Source of the DNA: Labilithrix sp.
Lineage (GTDB): Bacteria > Myxococcota > Polyangia > Polyangiales > Polyangiaceae
Direction of reading: 5' to 3'
Length of the DNA: 32,062 nucleotides
NCBI GenBank assembly: GCA_028287035.1
Contig: JAQBQL010000029.1
Coordinates: forward strand, 1-32,062
A model generated the notes under the pieces. That model made no database searches and was not told where the DNA came from. It saw nothing but the letters and a program-made list of their open reading frames with translations. Shown one piece after another: positions 17,887-26,300 of the stretch; the first letter of the stretch is position 1; each line of letters begins with the position of its first letter. Made by a program: the position numbers and the translations under genes.

Positions 17887-18078
17887 ATGAACATCAAGAA
17901 CGCTCGTCTCGTGTGGAAGAAGATGCTGCCCTTTGCCTTCGGCGCGGTCGTGCTCGGCACCGCCGGAACGGCGCTCGCGCATCGCTACCTCGGCAGCGAG
18001 TGCTGCGCGCAGGGGGCCTCGTGCTGCCATCCCGGCGCGGCCTGCTGCAACGGCGCGCACAAGACAGCCCAGCGCTGA
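17887..18078 (+). CDS. Small membrane or secreted protein with a CC heptad repeat
   Basis: A 63-residue protein. Residues 1-32 are a signal peptide or membrane anchor (basic MNIKNARLVWKK, then hydrophobic to ALA-HRY). The rest holds three Cys pairs at 39-40, 46-47 and 53-54, exactly seven residues apart (CCAQGAS, CCHPGAA, CCNGAHK), plus His48 and His58. This pattern suggests metal binding or disulphide linkage outside the cytoplasm; I know no named family. GGGAG 7 bases before ATG 17887 supports the start, and TATGCT at 17852-17857 may be a -10. The cupin gene follows after 11 bases on the same strand, so the two probably form an operon. Confidence 0.7.
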   Translation: MNIKNARLVWKKMLPFAFGAVVLGTAGTALAHRYLGSECCAQGASCCHPGAACCNGAHKTAQR

Positions 18079-18089
18079 GCGCCCCCGCC

Positions 18090-18611
18090 ATGACCTCGCA
18101 GGCGGCGCGCCCGCCCTTCATCGTGAGCACGGCCGACGTGCCCGAGACCACTCACCGCTACCCCGAGCGCCCGGACGAGCCGATGGCCTCGGGTCGGGCG
18201 ATCGGGCGCGCCGCCGGCCTGAAGAACGTCGGCCTCCACGTCGTGCGCGTGCAGCCCGGCCAGCGCACGTCGTTCCCGCACGCCGAGTCGCACGAGGAGG
18301 AGTTCGCGTTCGTGCTCGAGGGCTCGCTCGACGCGTGGCTCGACGGCGTGCTCCACCCGATCGCCGCGGGCGACCTCGTGGCGCTTCCGGCGGGGACCGG
18401 CATCTGTCACACGTTCATCAACAACGGCGACCGCGAGGCGCGCCTGCTGGTCGGCGGCGACAGCGACAAGGAGGCGAACCGCATCTTCTACCCGAAGAAC
18501 CTGGAGGTCCGGTCACGCCGCAAGGACTGGTGGAGCGACGTCCCCATCGGACCGCAGGGTCCGCACGACGGCCTCCCGGACGCGGTGCGTGCGGCCGCGA
18601 AGAAGCCCTGA
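18090..18611 (+). CDS. Cupin domain protein
   Basis: A 173-residue single-domain cupin, close to the COG3837 type. Motif 1 includes FPHAESHEEEFAFVLEGSLDAW with His and Glu metal ligands; motif 2 includes PAGTGICHTFINNGD with the second His. It is probably a cytoplasmic metal-binding beta barrel acting as a small-molecule enzyme or binding protein; the substrate is unknown. ATG 18090 was chosen because the homologous part starts right after it; the open frame upstream runs through the neighbouring genes and is not coding. It lies 11 bases after the CC-repeat gene. No clear Shine-Dalgarno sequence precedes it, consistent with coupling. Confidence 0.88.
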   Translation: MTSQAARPPFIVSTADVPETTHRYPERPDEPMASGRAIGRAAGLKNVGLHVVRVQPGQRTSFPHAESHEEEFAFVLEGSLDAWLDGVLHPIAAGDLVALPAGTGICHTFINNGDREARLLVGGDSDKEANRIFYPKNLEVRSRRKDWWSDVPIGPQGPHDGLPDAVRAAAKKP

Positions 18612-18628
18612 CCGACCGCCCCGGTCAG
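18608..18628. terminator. Bidirectional hairpin between convergent stops
   Basis: CTGACCG, loop ACCGCCC, CGGTCAG: a perfect 7-bp stem. The stop codons of the two convergent genes lie inside the two arms (TGA 18609-18611 on +, TCA 18625-18627 for -). No T-run on either side, so a strong intrinsic terminator is not proven. Confidence 0.42.
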
Positions 18629-19302
18629 TCGGCGCGCAGGCACAGGATCGCGCTCTCCTCCTGGCACGAGTGCGCGTTGTCGTACGTCCACTTCTTGGTG
18701 AGCTGGCCGCTCTGGCCTGAGGTGCCCCTCACGCTGCTCGTGTCCGCCGTCCAGTCGTTGCAGGTGACGGACCCCGCGGAGGCGTCCCCGCCGGGGATCG
18801 GCGTGCCCGTCCAGAACCCCGAGCTGAAGAGCAGCCCTCCGTCGCCGGTGTGATCGACGCCGCTGCGCGGGGCGTCGGTGAGGGACGCCCGGTCGGGGAA
18901 GACCAGCCGTCCATCGTACGTTTCGATCCACGGCCCGTTGCCCTTCACGCGGGAGGGGAAGGCGTGCGACGGGTCGTTGTCGGAGAGCCACGCCTGGTAC
19001 GTGCCCGGATAGCGGTTCGCGTCCGCCTCCGCCTGGCAGTACCCGTCCGCGGTCGTGATCCCGCCGACGTCCTTTCCGTTCCACCTGCCGGTGGTGAAGA
19101 AGATGTAATAGGGCGACGGCGGCGCCGCGTCGGCGGTGTCCTCCGACGCGTCCACGGGCTCCGCGTCGTGCGCCAGCGTGGCGTCGGGATCGTCCGTCCC
19201 GTGGCCGATCGCCGGGTCGTCACCCGTGCATGCGGCGATGACCAGGCAGGAAAACGCGCCCGCGCAAGCGGCGAGCGTGGTGACAGCAGCAAAGCGCATC
19301 AT
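18625..19302 (-). CDS. Lipoprotein with DUF1554-like (lectin/endostatin-like) domain, copy A
   Basis: A 225-residue predicted lipoprotein. The signal ends in IAAC, followed by TGDD and an Asp/Ala-rich linker to about residue 60. The globular domain opens with YYIFFTTGRWNGKDVGG and continues ADGYCQAEADA, TYQAWLSDNDPS, WIETYDGRLVFPD, ending in conserved Cys (CQEESAILCLRAD). This order matches the DUF1554-type domain known from Leptospira and myxobacteria, related in fold to C-type lectin/endostatin modules. A surface or carbohydrate-binding role is inferred only. ATG 19302 follows the neighbour's stop by 9 bases; the neighbour is a paralogue with the same layout. The stop lies in a hairpin shared with the convergent cupin gene. 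Confidence 0.78.
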   Translation of the reverse strand: MMRFAAVTTLAACAGAFSCLVIAACTGDDPAIGHGTDDPDATLAHDAEPVDASEDTADAAPPSPYYIFFTTGRWNGKDVGGITTADGYCQAEADANRYPGTYQAWLSDNDPSHAFPSRVKGNGPWIETYDGRLVFPDRASLTDAPRSGVDHTGDGGLLFSSGFWTGTPIPGGDASAGSVTCNDWTADTSSVRGTSGQSGQLTKKWTYDNAHSCQEESAILCLRAD

Positions 19303-19311
19303 GGTCCGGAC

Positions 19312-20013
19312 CTACTTCTGGCGGAGATGGGGTTCGCCGCGGATACACACGAGGTGGCGCGGCTGGTCGCAGGTGTCGCGACCGAGGTACGTCCAGTCGA
19401 ACCGGGTGCCCTCGGGGTCTCCGTAGACGCCGAGCAGGCCGGCGTCGCCGCTCGTCCAGCTGGCGCAGTCGAGGCTCTCGAACACGTCGGGGTTCTTGCT
19501 CGCATCCGGGAACGCCTGGCCGGTCCAGAAGTGGGTTCCGTGCGGCACTCCCTGGCCCTTGGCCGTGTAGAGCAGGGGCACGCGCGGCGCGGTCGGCAGT
19601 TTTCCGTAGTCGTTGAAGATCACCGCGTCGTCACGGCGGCGCCACGGGCCTCCGTCCGACTCGATGCGGCCCATGAAGGACGCCTGGTCGCCGTTCAACC
19701 AGGCGACGTGTCGTCCGCTGAGCCCGGCGGCTTCTGCCTCCGCCTGGCACTTGCCGTCGGCGCCCGTCACGCCGCCGACCTCCTGGCCGTTCCACATGCC
19801 CTCGCTGACGAAGATGTAGAAGGCTGCGGACGCGTCCGCCGCGTCGAGCACGTCGACGGCGGCGTCCGTCGGGACCGTCGCGTCGGCCTCGTCGGCGGGT
19901 GGCGCCGTTGCCGGATCGTCACCCGTACAGGCCGTCAGGACGCCGAGCGCTCCGACGCACAGCGAGGACACGAGCACGAGCAGCCGGGCGGCGGGGCGGT
20001 GCATGGGCCGCAT
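19312..20013 (-). CDS. Lipoprotein with DUF1554-like domain, copy B
   Basis: A 233-residue paralogue of the next gene downstream. Both have a lipobox ending AC followed by TGDDPA, an acidic Ala/Asp linker, and matching blocks: FYIFVSEGMWNGQEVGG, ADGKCQAEAEA, HVAWLNGDQASF, GPWRRRDDAVIFND, HFWTGQAF, and a Cys-rich end (DTCDQPRHLVCIRG). The core is conserved while the linkers have diverged, so the pair is an old tandem duplication or is under diversifying pressure. The start is ATG 20013; ATG 20004 is equally possible and keeps the same signal peptide. It is divergent from the lipoprotein gene at 20166, with a 152-base shared upstream region. Confidence 0.77.
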   Translation of the reverse strand: MRPMHRPAARLLVLVSSLCVGALGVLTACTGDDPATAPPADEADATVPTDAAVDVLDAADASAAFYIFVSEGMWNGQEVGGVTGADGKCQAEAEAAGLSGRHVAWLNGDQASFMGRIESDGGPWRRRDDAVIFNDYGKLPTAPRVPLLYTAKGQGVPHGTHFWTGQAFPDASKNPDVFESLDCASWTSGDAGLLGVYGDPEGTRFDWTYLGRDTCDQPRHLVCIRGEPHLRQK

Positions 20014-20119
20014 GGTAGGCGATCTCGAGGCCGCCCCGGACGATCGTCGAGCGATCCGGATCGCGATGTCACGGGCGTCGGCCTGCTCGGCGGTCCGCTC
20101 ACCCGTGAATGACTGCGTT

Positions 20120-20142
20120 GCCGCCACACCCACGTGTGCGGC
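20120..20142. promoter_or_regulatory. Inverted repeat in the divergent intergenic region
   Basis: GCCGCCACAC, loop CCAC, GTGTGCGGC: a 9-bp stem with one bulged C, 23 bases before ATG 20166 and 106 bases from the start of the divergent gene. It could be a protein-binding site or a 5' leader hairpin of the + strand lipoprotein gene. Confidence 0.35.
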
Positions 20143-20165
20143 ACATCGCTTGCTCGAGCGCGGTC

Positions 20166-20687
20166 ATGAGCTTGCGCCGTGTCATCAGCCTGGGTGTCTT
20201 GTCCTTCGTCGTCGCTGCTGCCGTCGCCTGCAGCGATAGCGAGACCGCGGGCTCCACCTCGCCCACCGGCGATGGTGGCGCCTGCACGGCGGCCCTCGAC
20301 ACGTTCGTCTGCCCGGCTCCCGCCCCCGGCACTTTCGAGTCCACCTGGTGTTGTCCGCCCTCCTTCGACGCGACCGCCGAGGCGCTGCCCGCATGCAACC
20401 TGGGCGAACGACAATCGTACTCGGCGTGTCCCGGTGCGAGGGTGCTCACGCGCTCGTTCGGCACGCACGCGATCCAGTGCTTCTACTCGGTCACCACCGA
20501 TGCGCTCGTCGCCGCCCAGAAGGAGGACGACGTCGAGGACCTCTGCGGAGGGACGTCCTCGGTCGCGACCAGCGGCAACGCACCGGCCGCGGGCTGCACG
20601 CCGGACTCGCTGACCCAGGTGACGTGTCCCCGCACGCCGGACGGCGGCTCGGACGGCGGCGCGGACGCGAGCGCGGACGGCGGCTGA
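20166..20687 (+). CDS. Cys-rich lipoprotein, unknown function
   Basis: A 173-residue predicted lipoprotein. MSLRRV, a hydrophobic stretch and the lipobox AVAC are followed by a Ser/Gly linker. The Cys-rich mature domain has about ten Cys (for example FVCPAP, WCCPPSF, LPACN, IQCFYS, DLCGG, AGCTP, VTCPR). The tail is Asp/Gly/Ala-rich. The regular Cys suggest several disulphides in an extracytoplasmic domain. I recognise no family, though this lipoprotein style is common in myxobacteria. ATG 20166 was chosen over an upstream ATG at 20109, which would put 19 non-signal residues before the signal peptide. It is convergent with the next gene, 6 bases between stops. Confidence 0.74.
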   Translation: MSLRRVISLGVLSFVVAAAVACSDSETAGSTSPTGDGGACTAALDTFVCPAPAPGTFESTWCCPPSFDATAEALPACNLGERQSYSACPGARVLTRSFGTHAIQCFYSVTTDALVAAQKEDDVEDLCGGTSSVATSGNAPAAGCTPDSLTQVTCPRTPDGGSDGGADASADGG

Positions 20688-20693
20688 GCGGCG

Positions 20694-21344
20694 TCACTCC
20701 CGGGCGAGCGCCCGCGCCATGTCGCGGAGCGCGACGACCACCGCGCTCGGGAGCACCGCGTGCTCGTCGAGACCAGGGGCCTGCCAGGCGACGCTGAGGA
20801 TTCCCTTCGTGATCGACAGCTCGATGAGGATGCTGCGGATCGAGCAGAGCGCCGAAGCGGCGTCCGGTCCGAACGCGGCGCGCGCGAGGTCCCCGTCGAG
20901 ATTGCCGGAGATCGCGAAGCGCTCCGTCAGCTCGCCGTCGAGCCCCGGTTGCCGCGAGAGGCCGAGGGCCGCGCCCCACGTCCGGAGATCGAAGACCCGG
21001 CGCGGCGTCATGCGGAGCCTCACCTCCTCGGGCAGCGGAACGAGCGCCCGCGCGACCCCGTACGTGTACGCACGCTGGTCGTAGAAGCGGTTCGGCGACC
21101 ACGCCACCGCCGAGACGGAGAGCGGTACCTCGTCGATCGTGGCGAGCACCCCGTCGAGCTGCCACGAGTCGACGCGCGCGCGGAAGCTCTCCAGCCGCGC
21201 GGCGAGCAGCGGCCGCTCGTCGATGACGAGGGCCGCGAGATTCGCGATCGGCGCCCTCAGCCGGGCGGGCGTCGCATACATCACGGGTGCGGGCCGCGGC
21301 GCCCGCCCCACGCGGTAGGCATGCTCGATGCTCAAGGCGCTCAC
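20694..21344 (-). CDS. Unknown protein, last gene of the haem-protein operon
   Basis: A 216-residue protein with no signal peptide and no clear membrane segment. The middle is a mixed alpha/beta region (WQLDGVLATIDEVPLSVSAVAWS; ERFAISGNLDGDLARAAFG; SILIELSITKGILSVAW), somewhat like DUF3137-type domains; that is a weak comparison. The start is GTG 21344, which overlaps the preceding stop by 4 bases (GTGA). An ATG at 21281 is less likely because it would break this coupling. It is cytoplasmic by prediction and the sixth gene of the run beginning at 29881. No function can be assigned. Confidence 0.62.
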   Translation of the reverse strand: MSALSIEHAYRVGRAPRPAPVMYATPARLRAPIANLAALVIDERPLLAARLESFRARVDSWQLDGVLATIDEVPLSVSAVAWSPNRFYDQRAYTYGVARALVPLPEEVRLRMTPRRVFDLRTWGAALGLSRQPGLDGELTERFAISGNLDGDLARAAFGPDAASALCSIRSILIELSITKGILSVAWQAPGLDEHAVLPSAVVVALRDMARALARE

Positions 21345-22096
21345 ATCTTCTGGTGGAAGGGGATCTCGACGCAGGCGCCCACCGTGACGACGCCGAAGGA
21401 AGCACGGAAGCACAGCTCCGGATCGTCGTCGTGGTCCTTGTCGCGGACGCCGATGCTGGCCTCGGCGCCCTCGCTGATGCTGAGCCCGACGGTGAGCTGG
21501 TTCGCCCCCTTCTCGAAGGTCTTCTCGCCCGCCACCGCGGTCGCCAGGAGCCCGCCGTTGAGGCCGAGGCTGCCATCCGAGTTGTGGAATCCGGCATGGG
21601 CCGTGGCGGTCGCCGCCTCCACGGTCGTCGAGCCGCCGCGGTTTCCGAACCGAAGCCCCGTCGCTTGTGCCTCGTTCTGTTCGCCGACCTGGACCGAGAC
21701 GCTGCCCGCTTCGATCTCGAGGCCACTCCTGGGGTCGAGCCCCTTCACCACCGCGACCCCGACGTAGACGCTGTTCGTGTCCTTCGCGTATCCGGCTGCG
21801 GCGTACGGGCTCTCGCTCGCGTCGCGTGCCGAGGTGCGCGCCGCGCTGTTGCCGAGCGACGGAGGCGCGGCGGGCGCGGCAGGCGGCGGTGCGGGAGGAC
21901 CGAACGCCTCGTGAGGCAGGGCCTCGTCCCAGTCACGGTCGAGCGAGCACGAGAGCCTCGGCTTCTCGCTCTGGTTCGGGGTCTTGGCGCTGGCGGTCTG
22001 TGCGCCCGGCGTCTTCGCAGCCTCCGCGGCCTCGGCCTCGTGATCGTCCTCCGGCCTGCGACACGCTGCGTCCGGCCCGGAACGAATGACTTCCAT
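21341..22096 (-). CDS. Unknown protein with Ala/Pro-rich N-terminus and beta-rich C-terminus
   Basis: A 251-residue protein. The first 100 residues are low-complexity (AEAAEAAKTPGAQ; PPAPPPAAPAAPP) with no signal peptide. From about 105 the protein is beta-rich and Gly/Ala-rich, with alternating patterns (VYVGVAVVKGLD; ATAHAGFHNSDGSLGLNGGL; QLTVGLSISEGAEASIGV) that look like repeated hairpins of a beta-helix or porin-like sheet. One acidic run, DKDHDDDP, could bind Ca2+. I recognise no family. ATG 22096 starts 33 bases after the CLC stop; a GC-rich palindrome (CCCTCCGGGGAGGG, 22111-22124) lies in that gap. Its stop overlaps the next start. Confidence 0.62.
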   Translation of the reverse strand: MEVIRSGPDAACRRPEDDHEAEAAEAAKTPGAQTASAKTPNQSEKPRLSCSLDRDWDEALPHEAFGPPAPPPAAPAAPPSLGNSAARTSARDASESPYAAAGYAKDTNSVYVGVAVVKGLDPRSGLEIEAGSVSVQVGEQNEAQATGLRFGNRGGSTTVEAATATAHAGFHNSDGSLGLNGGLLATAVAGEKTFEKGANQLTVGLSISEGAEASIGVRDKDHDDDPELCFRASFGVVTVGACVEIPFHQKM

Positions 22097-22129
22097 GGTC
22101 CGCTCGTCGGCCCTCCGGGGAGGGTGTTG

Positions 22130-23359
22130 CTACCTTTCCTTGCCCCACTTCCGGTGGCGCACGCGCTGCGAGGGATAGATGCTCCGGTCGCCCGTCAGCA
22201 CGTAGGCGATCGCGCTCACCACGAGGACGTGCGGGAGGGTCGCGCCGCCGGCGAGCTCCACGACCATGATCGAGAGGGCCACCGGCGTGTTCGCGGCCGC
22301 GCCGAACACCGCGCCGAGGCCGAGCGCCGCGCCGAGATCGAGCGGCAGCCCGAGCACGCGAGCCATGAGGTTCCCGAGCGTCGCGCCCACGAAGAAGAGC
22401 GGCGTGACCTCGCCGCCGAGGAACCCGGAGCCGAGCGTGATCGCGGTGAAGACGAGCTTCGCGGCGAACGCGAACCACGGTAGCGACGGATCGCTGAACG
22501 ACCGCAGGATCATCGGCACGCCGAGGCCGAGGTAGTCGCTCGTGCCGACGATCTTCCAAAGCACCACGACCGCGCAACCGCCGACGAACATCCGCAGCGG
22601 CAGCCGCCTGATGCGCCCGGCGAGCAGCTTCTTCGAGCGATGCGTCAGCTCGACGAAGGCCACGGTGGCGAGCGCCATCGCCGCGCCCATCACGCAGAGC
22701 TTCCCGAGGACGGGCGCCGTGAAGTCGACGTGCGCGACCTGGGGATACGTCGCGTGCACCACGCCGAGGCGCAAGGTGACGAAGTTGCCGACGACGGACG
22801 CGGCGAGCGCGGGGACGAGCGCCTCGTACTCCATGACGCCGGTGGTGACGACCTCGAGGCCGAACAAGGCGCCCGCGATCGGGGTCCCGAACACCGATCC
22901 GAACCCGCCCGCCATGCCCGCGGCGAGCAGCTGGCGCCGCGTCTCCGTCGTGACCTTCAGCGAATGGGCGAGGGCATCGGCGAGGCTCGCGCCCATCTGC
23001 ACCGCGGTTCCCTCGCGGCCGGCGCTGCCGCCGAAGACGTGTGTGAGCACGGTCCCCACGAGGACCATCGGCGCCATCCGGAGCGGCAGCTGCGGCGCGT
23101 CCTCGTGGATCGTGTCGAGCACGAGGTTGTTGCCGCCCTTGATCGCCTCGCCCCACCGCTCGTAGATGGCGCCGATCACGAGGCCGGCCAGCGGCAGCGC
23201 GTACACGACGAGCTCGTGTCCCTCGCGGAACCTCGTGGCGCGCTCGAGCAGCAGCAGGAAGATCGCCGAGGCGATCCCGGCGGCGGCGCCGACCGCCGCT
23301 CCGAGCGCCACCCCGGCGCCCAGGGTCCGCGCGACCGCCGCCGCTCGGCGCGTCACCAT
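22130..23359 (-). CDS. CLC family antiporter, fluoride/proton (CLC-F) type
   Basis: A 409-residue polytopic inner-membrane protein of the CLC fold. The gating-Glu motif reads GGSAGREGTAVQMG (Glu116) and the first filter motif KGGNNLVLD (75-81). A later filter loop is GFLGGEVTPLFF. CLC chloride transporters normally carry GREGP and a Ser-containing GSGIP. GREG followed by T or V, with Asn or Met at the Ser position, is the mark of the CLC-F branch, which exports fluoride against protons. I therefore call fluoride export, from motif memory. ATG 23359 overlaps the cytochrome-like gene's stop (ATGA), leaving no room for a fluoride riboswitch directly before it. No CBS domains follow the membrane part. 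Confidence 0.86.
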   Translation of the reverse strand: MVTRRAAAVARTLGAGVALGAAVGAAAGIASAIFLLLLERATRFREGHELVVYALPLAGLVIGAIYERWGEAIKGGNNLVLDTIHEDAPQLPLRMAPMVLVGTVLTHVFGGSAGREGTAVQMGASLADALAHSLKVTTETRRQLLAAGMAGGFGSVFGTPIAGALFGLEVVTTGVMEYEALVPALAASVVGNFVTLRLGVVHATYPQVAHVDFTAPVLGKLCVMGAAMALATVAFVELTHRSKKLLAGRIRRLPLRMFVGGCAVVVLWKIVGTSDYLGLGVPMILRSFSDPSLPWFAFAAKLVFTAITLGSGFLGGEVTPLFFVGATLGNLMARVLGLPLDLGAALGLGAVFGAAANTPVALSIMVVELAGGATLPHVLVVSAIAYVLTGDRSIYPSQRVRHRKWGKER

Positions 23360-26300
23360 CAGGGCGTCGCGGGAGGACCTTCGATCGGTCCGCGCTCGCC
23401 AGGCGCCTTCACCAGACCGAACGGCGGCTTGCCGCGCGCCACCGTCGCCGAGGCCTGCGTGACGAAGTCCGGCTTCAGCGCGACGTCCGTGGCCTTGCCG
23501 CTGATCGAGCCGTGACACTGGCCGCAGAGCGAATCGAAGAACTGCGCGCGGAAGGACTGGTGCACGCTCTCGCCGGGCCCGAACACCATCGCCTCGCGCT
23601 GGTAGCGGGGAAGCGCGCGCTCGCGCGAGAGCTTCGTGTCGTCGAGCTTGAGCACCACCGGGAGGCCGCCGGGGATCGCGAACCGTGCCGAGCCATCGGT
23701 CTCGAGCGCCACCGCGCCGAGCGTCCGGCGCCGCACGTAGACGCGCCCGAAGGCATCACTCACCACGTTCGCGCCGCCCTTGTCGAACGAGTCGACCTCG
23801 AGCGGCGGCGGCATGTCCTCGTACACGGTGAACGTGCTCATGTCCGGGTCGAGGAGCCGGCCCGTCGGCGTGTTCTGGAACAGCAAGGAGGACAGGACGC
23901 GCATGTCGAGGACGGTCACGTCCGCCTCGCTCTTGCTCTCGTTGGTCGACGTGAAGCCGTTCGGCTCGTCGACGGCGGACCGGAACACCGCGCGCGCGAA
24001 CCGCTGGAACACCGGCGCCGCGTCGACCTCGGCGAAGCCCGCCTCGCCGAGCAGCTTCGTCTTCGCGCCGGTGACCGGCGACATCACGTAGAGGTCGTAG
24101 TCGCCGCCGAACGCTGCGGCATCGGCGGCGGTCCCGAAGCTGACGACGAGCTGTCCGTTGGGCAGCGCGGCGGGCGAACGATAGAGCCCGCTCGTCGGCT
24201 GGCCGGGCGTCGCATTCGCGCCCGCGTCCGGGAAGCGCAGCGAGTGCAGGAAGAACTGCGGGTCGAGCGCCTGCGCCTGCGCGGGATCGAGCACCCCGGG
24301 ATCGACCGGATAGTCGGCGGCGTTCGTGCTGCGGAAGTCGACCCCGATCGACCGGTTGAACACCGCGAGCGCGCCGCCGCCCTGGGGGGTTGCCGGCTGG
24401 CGGAAGATGGTCGCGAAGTCCTTGTCGGCGAGCTCCACGACCTCGGCGGCCTCGGGGTAGCCGATGGACCCGCGCTGCGCGTAGAGCGGGTGGTAGTCGC
24501 CGCCGTCGAGATTGATGCGGCGGAGCGCGAGCTGGTAGAAATTCGGGGCGCGCTTCTCGCTCGTGTAGATGATGCGGCCGTCGCTCATGAAGCTCGGCGC
24601 ACGCTCCATGTTGAGCAGGTACGTGAGCTGACGGACGCGGTGGGCCGCGCCGTTCGCGGGATCCGGCTCCCACACGTAGAGGTTCGAGTTCGCCTTCGTC
24701 GGGTCGGCGGGCGTCCGCTGCGGGCCCGTGTAGTCGAACGCCTCGTTCCGCACGTTGCCGCGCGTCGATGCGAACACGATGCGCGGCGGTCCGCCCTCGG
24801 GCGGCGCGTAGGTCGGATCGAAGTCGTGGACGAGGAGGCCGTTCTGCGACGCGGGGTGCGCGCCGATCTCGGCGTTCTTCGCGCAGGCGGTGCCGTCGGC
24901 GTTCATCTCGTAGATCGCGAGCGGCTCGGCCGCGCTCGAGCGTGCCGCGAACGCGATCTTCGTCCCGTCCCACGACACCTGCGGCCGGCGGATGTCCGCC
25001 GAGGACGGATCCAGGCCACAGCCAGCGGTGAGCGACGTCTCGGCGCCCGAGGTCGCGACCGCGAGACCGGTCTGCGTGACCGGGACGCGGCGGAGGTCCG
25101 CGCCGGGCGCGTACACGTCGAAGTCCTGCGGGCGACCGACCGACCCGACGGGGCGGCGCACGTAGACGACCGAGGAGAGCGCGGCCAGCTTGAAGACCTC
25201 GCGCTCACGGCGCTGCCACTCGGCGACCACGCAGTAGCCCGGGATCTTGTCGAGCTCGCCCTGGTCGTAGTCGTACTTCGCGTCGGCGCACGCCTTGGCG
25301 CTGGCGGTGGTGCCCGGGAAGTCCTCGAAGAGGGGACCGCCGCGATGCACGATGCCGGAGGGTTTGTCGCATCCAGCGACGGTGCAGACCTCGGGCCGGT
25401 AGAGGTTCTTCCGCACGATGCGGCTGGCGTTCGGGTCGTCGCTCTCGACCGAGAGCTGCGCGAGCGACAGCTCGTAGTTCTTCCGCGTGGCCGAGAGCGA
25501 GAAGCTGCCGCCCGAGCCGCCGCGCAGGCGGAAGTCGTGGAACATCGAGGCCGAGTGGCACTGCACCATCATGCAGCCCTTCTTCACGAGGACCGGCTGC
25601 ACCTTCTGCGAGAAGAACGCGAAGCCGGGGTCGCTGCTGTCGACCACGGGCGGGCCGTGCGCCTTCGCCCAGTCCGTCAGCGCCGCGTAGCCGCTGTCGC
25701 TCGGCGACGTGAAGACGACGCCGCCCTCGTGGTACGCGCCGCCCTGCGCCGGCGCGAGCGGCCTTCGCAGGAGCTCGCTCTGCTCGGCGGTCTGCGCGAG
25801 ATACTCCTCGGCGACCAGGTAGTTCCACCGGATCTGCTCCGGTGACTCACCGCATGTAAAGTACATCGAGTTGGCGAGGGTGCCGTGGCAGTTGCCGGCG
25901 GCGCACGCCGCGTTGCCCTGCTTGCCGGTGAGCACCGGGTTCACCTGGTCGCGGAACTGCGCGAAGTCACCCCGCGGCGGATCCTTCGTGAGGTCGAAGC
26001 CAGCGCGCCCCGGCACGAACGGGTTGCAGGGGAGGCGCTCGACCACGTTCGGCGGCACGCCGGTGTTGTTCTCGGTGGCGCCGTTCTGGATCCAGCGCCG
26101 GAGCGTGGTGTACGCGCTGCCCGACGCGTCGAGGATGCTGCCGCCCGCGTGCTTGATGTCGGTCGTGATCGACACCTTCTTGCCGTCGTAGGTCTGCACC
26201 TCGACCTGGAAGGGCTCGATGTTCTTCACGAGCATCGCCGGCTGCCCGTACGGCCCGTAGTCGAGGAGGAGATCGCGCCGCTTGGCCACGCCGCCGAACG

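Noticed and set aside
17073..18611. A 512-residue version of the cupin protein
   Set aside because: The extra 339 residues are the antisense of the PilZ-Hsp70 gene and pass through the CC-repeat gene in another frame; the cupin fold begins just after ATG 18090.
22111..22124. The palindrome CCCTCCGGGGAGGG between the CLC gene and the next gene as a terminator
   Set aside because: The loop is very short, there is no T-run, and the flanking genes look cotranscribed. GGAGGG on the minus strand is also too far from the ATG to be a clear ribosome site.
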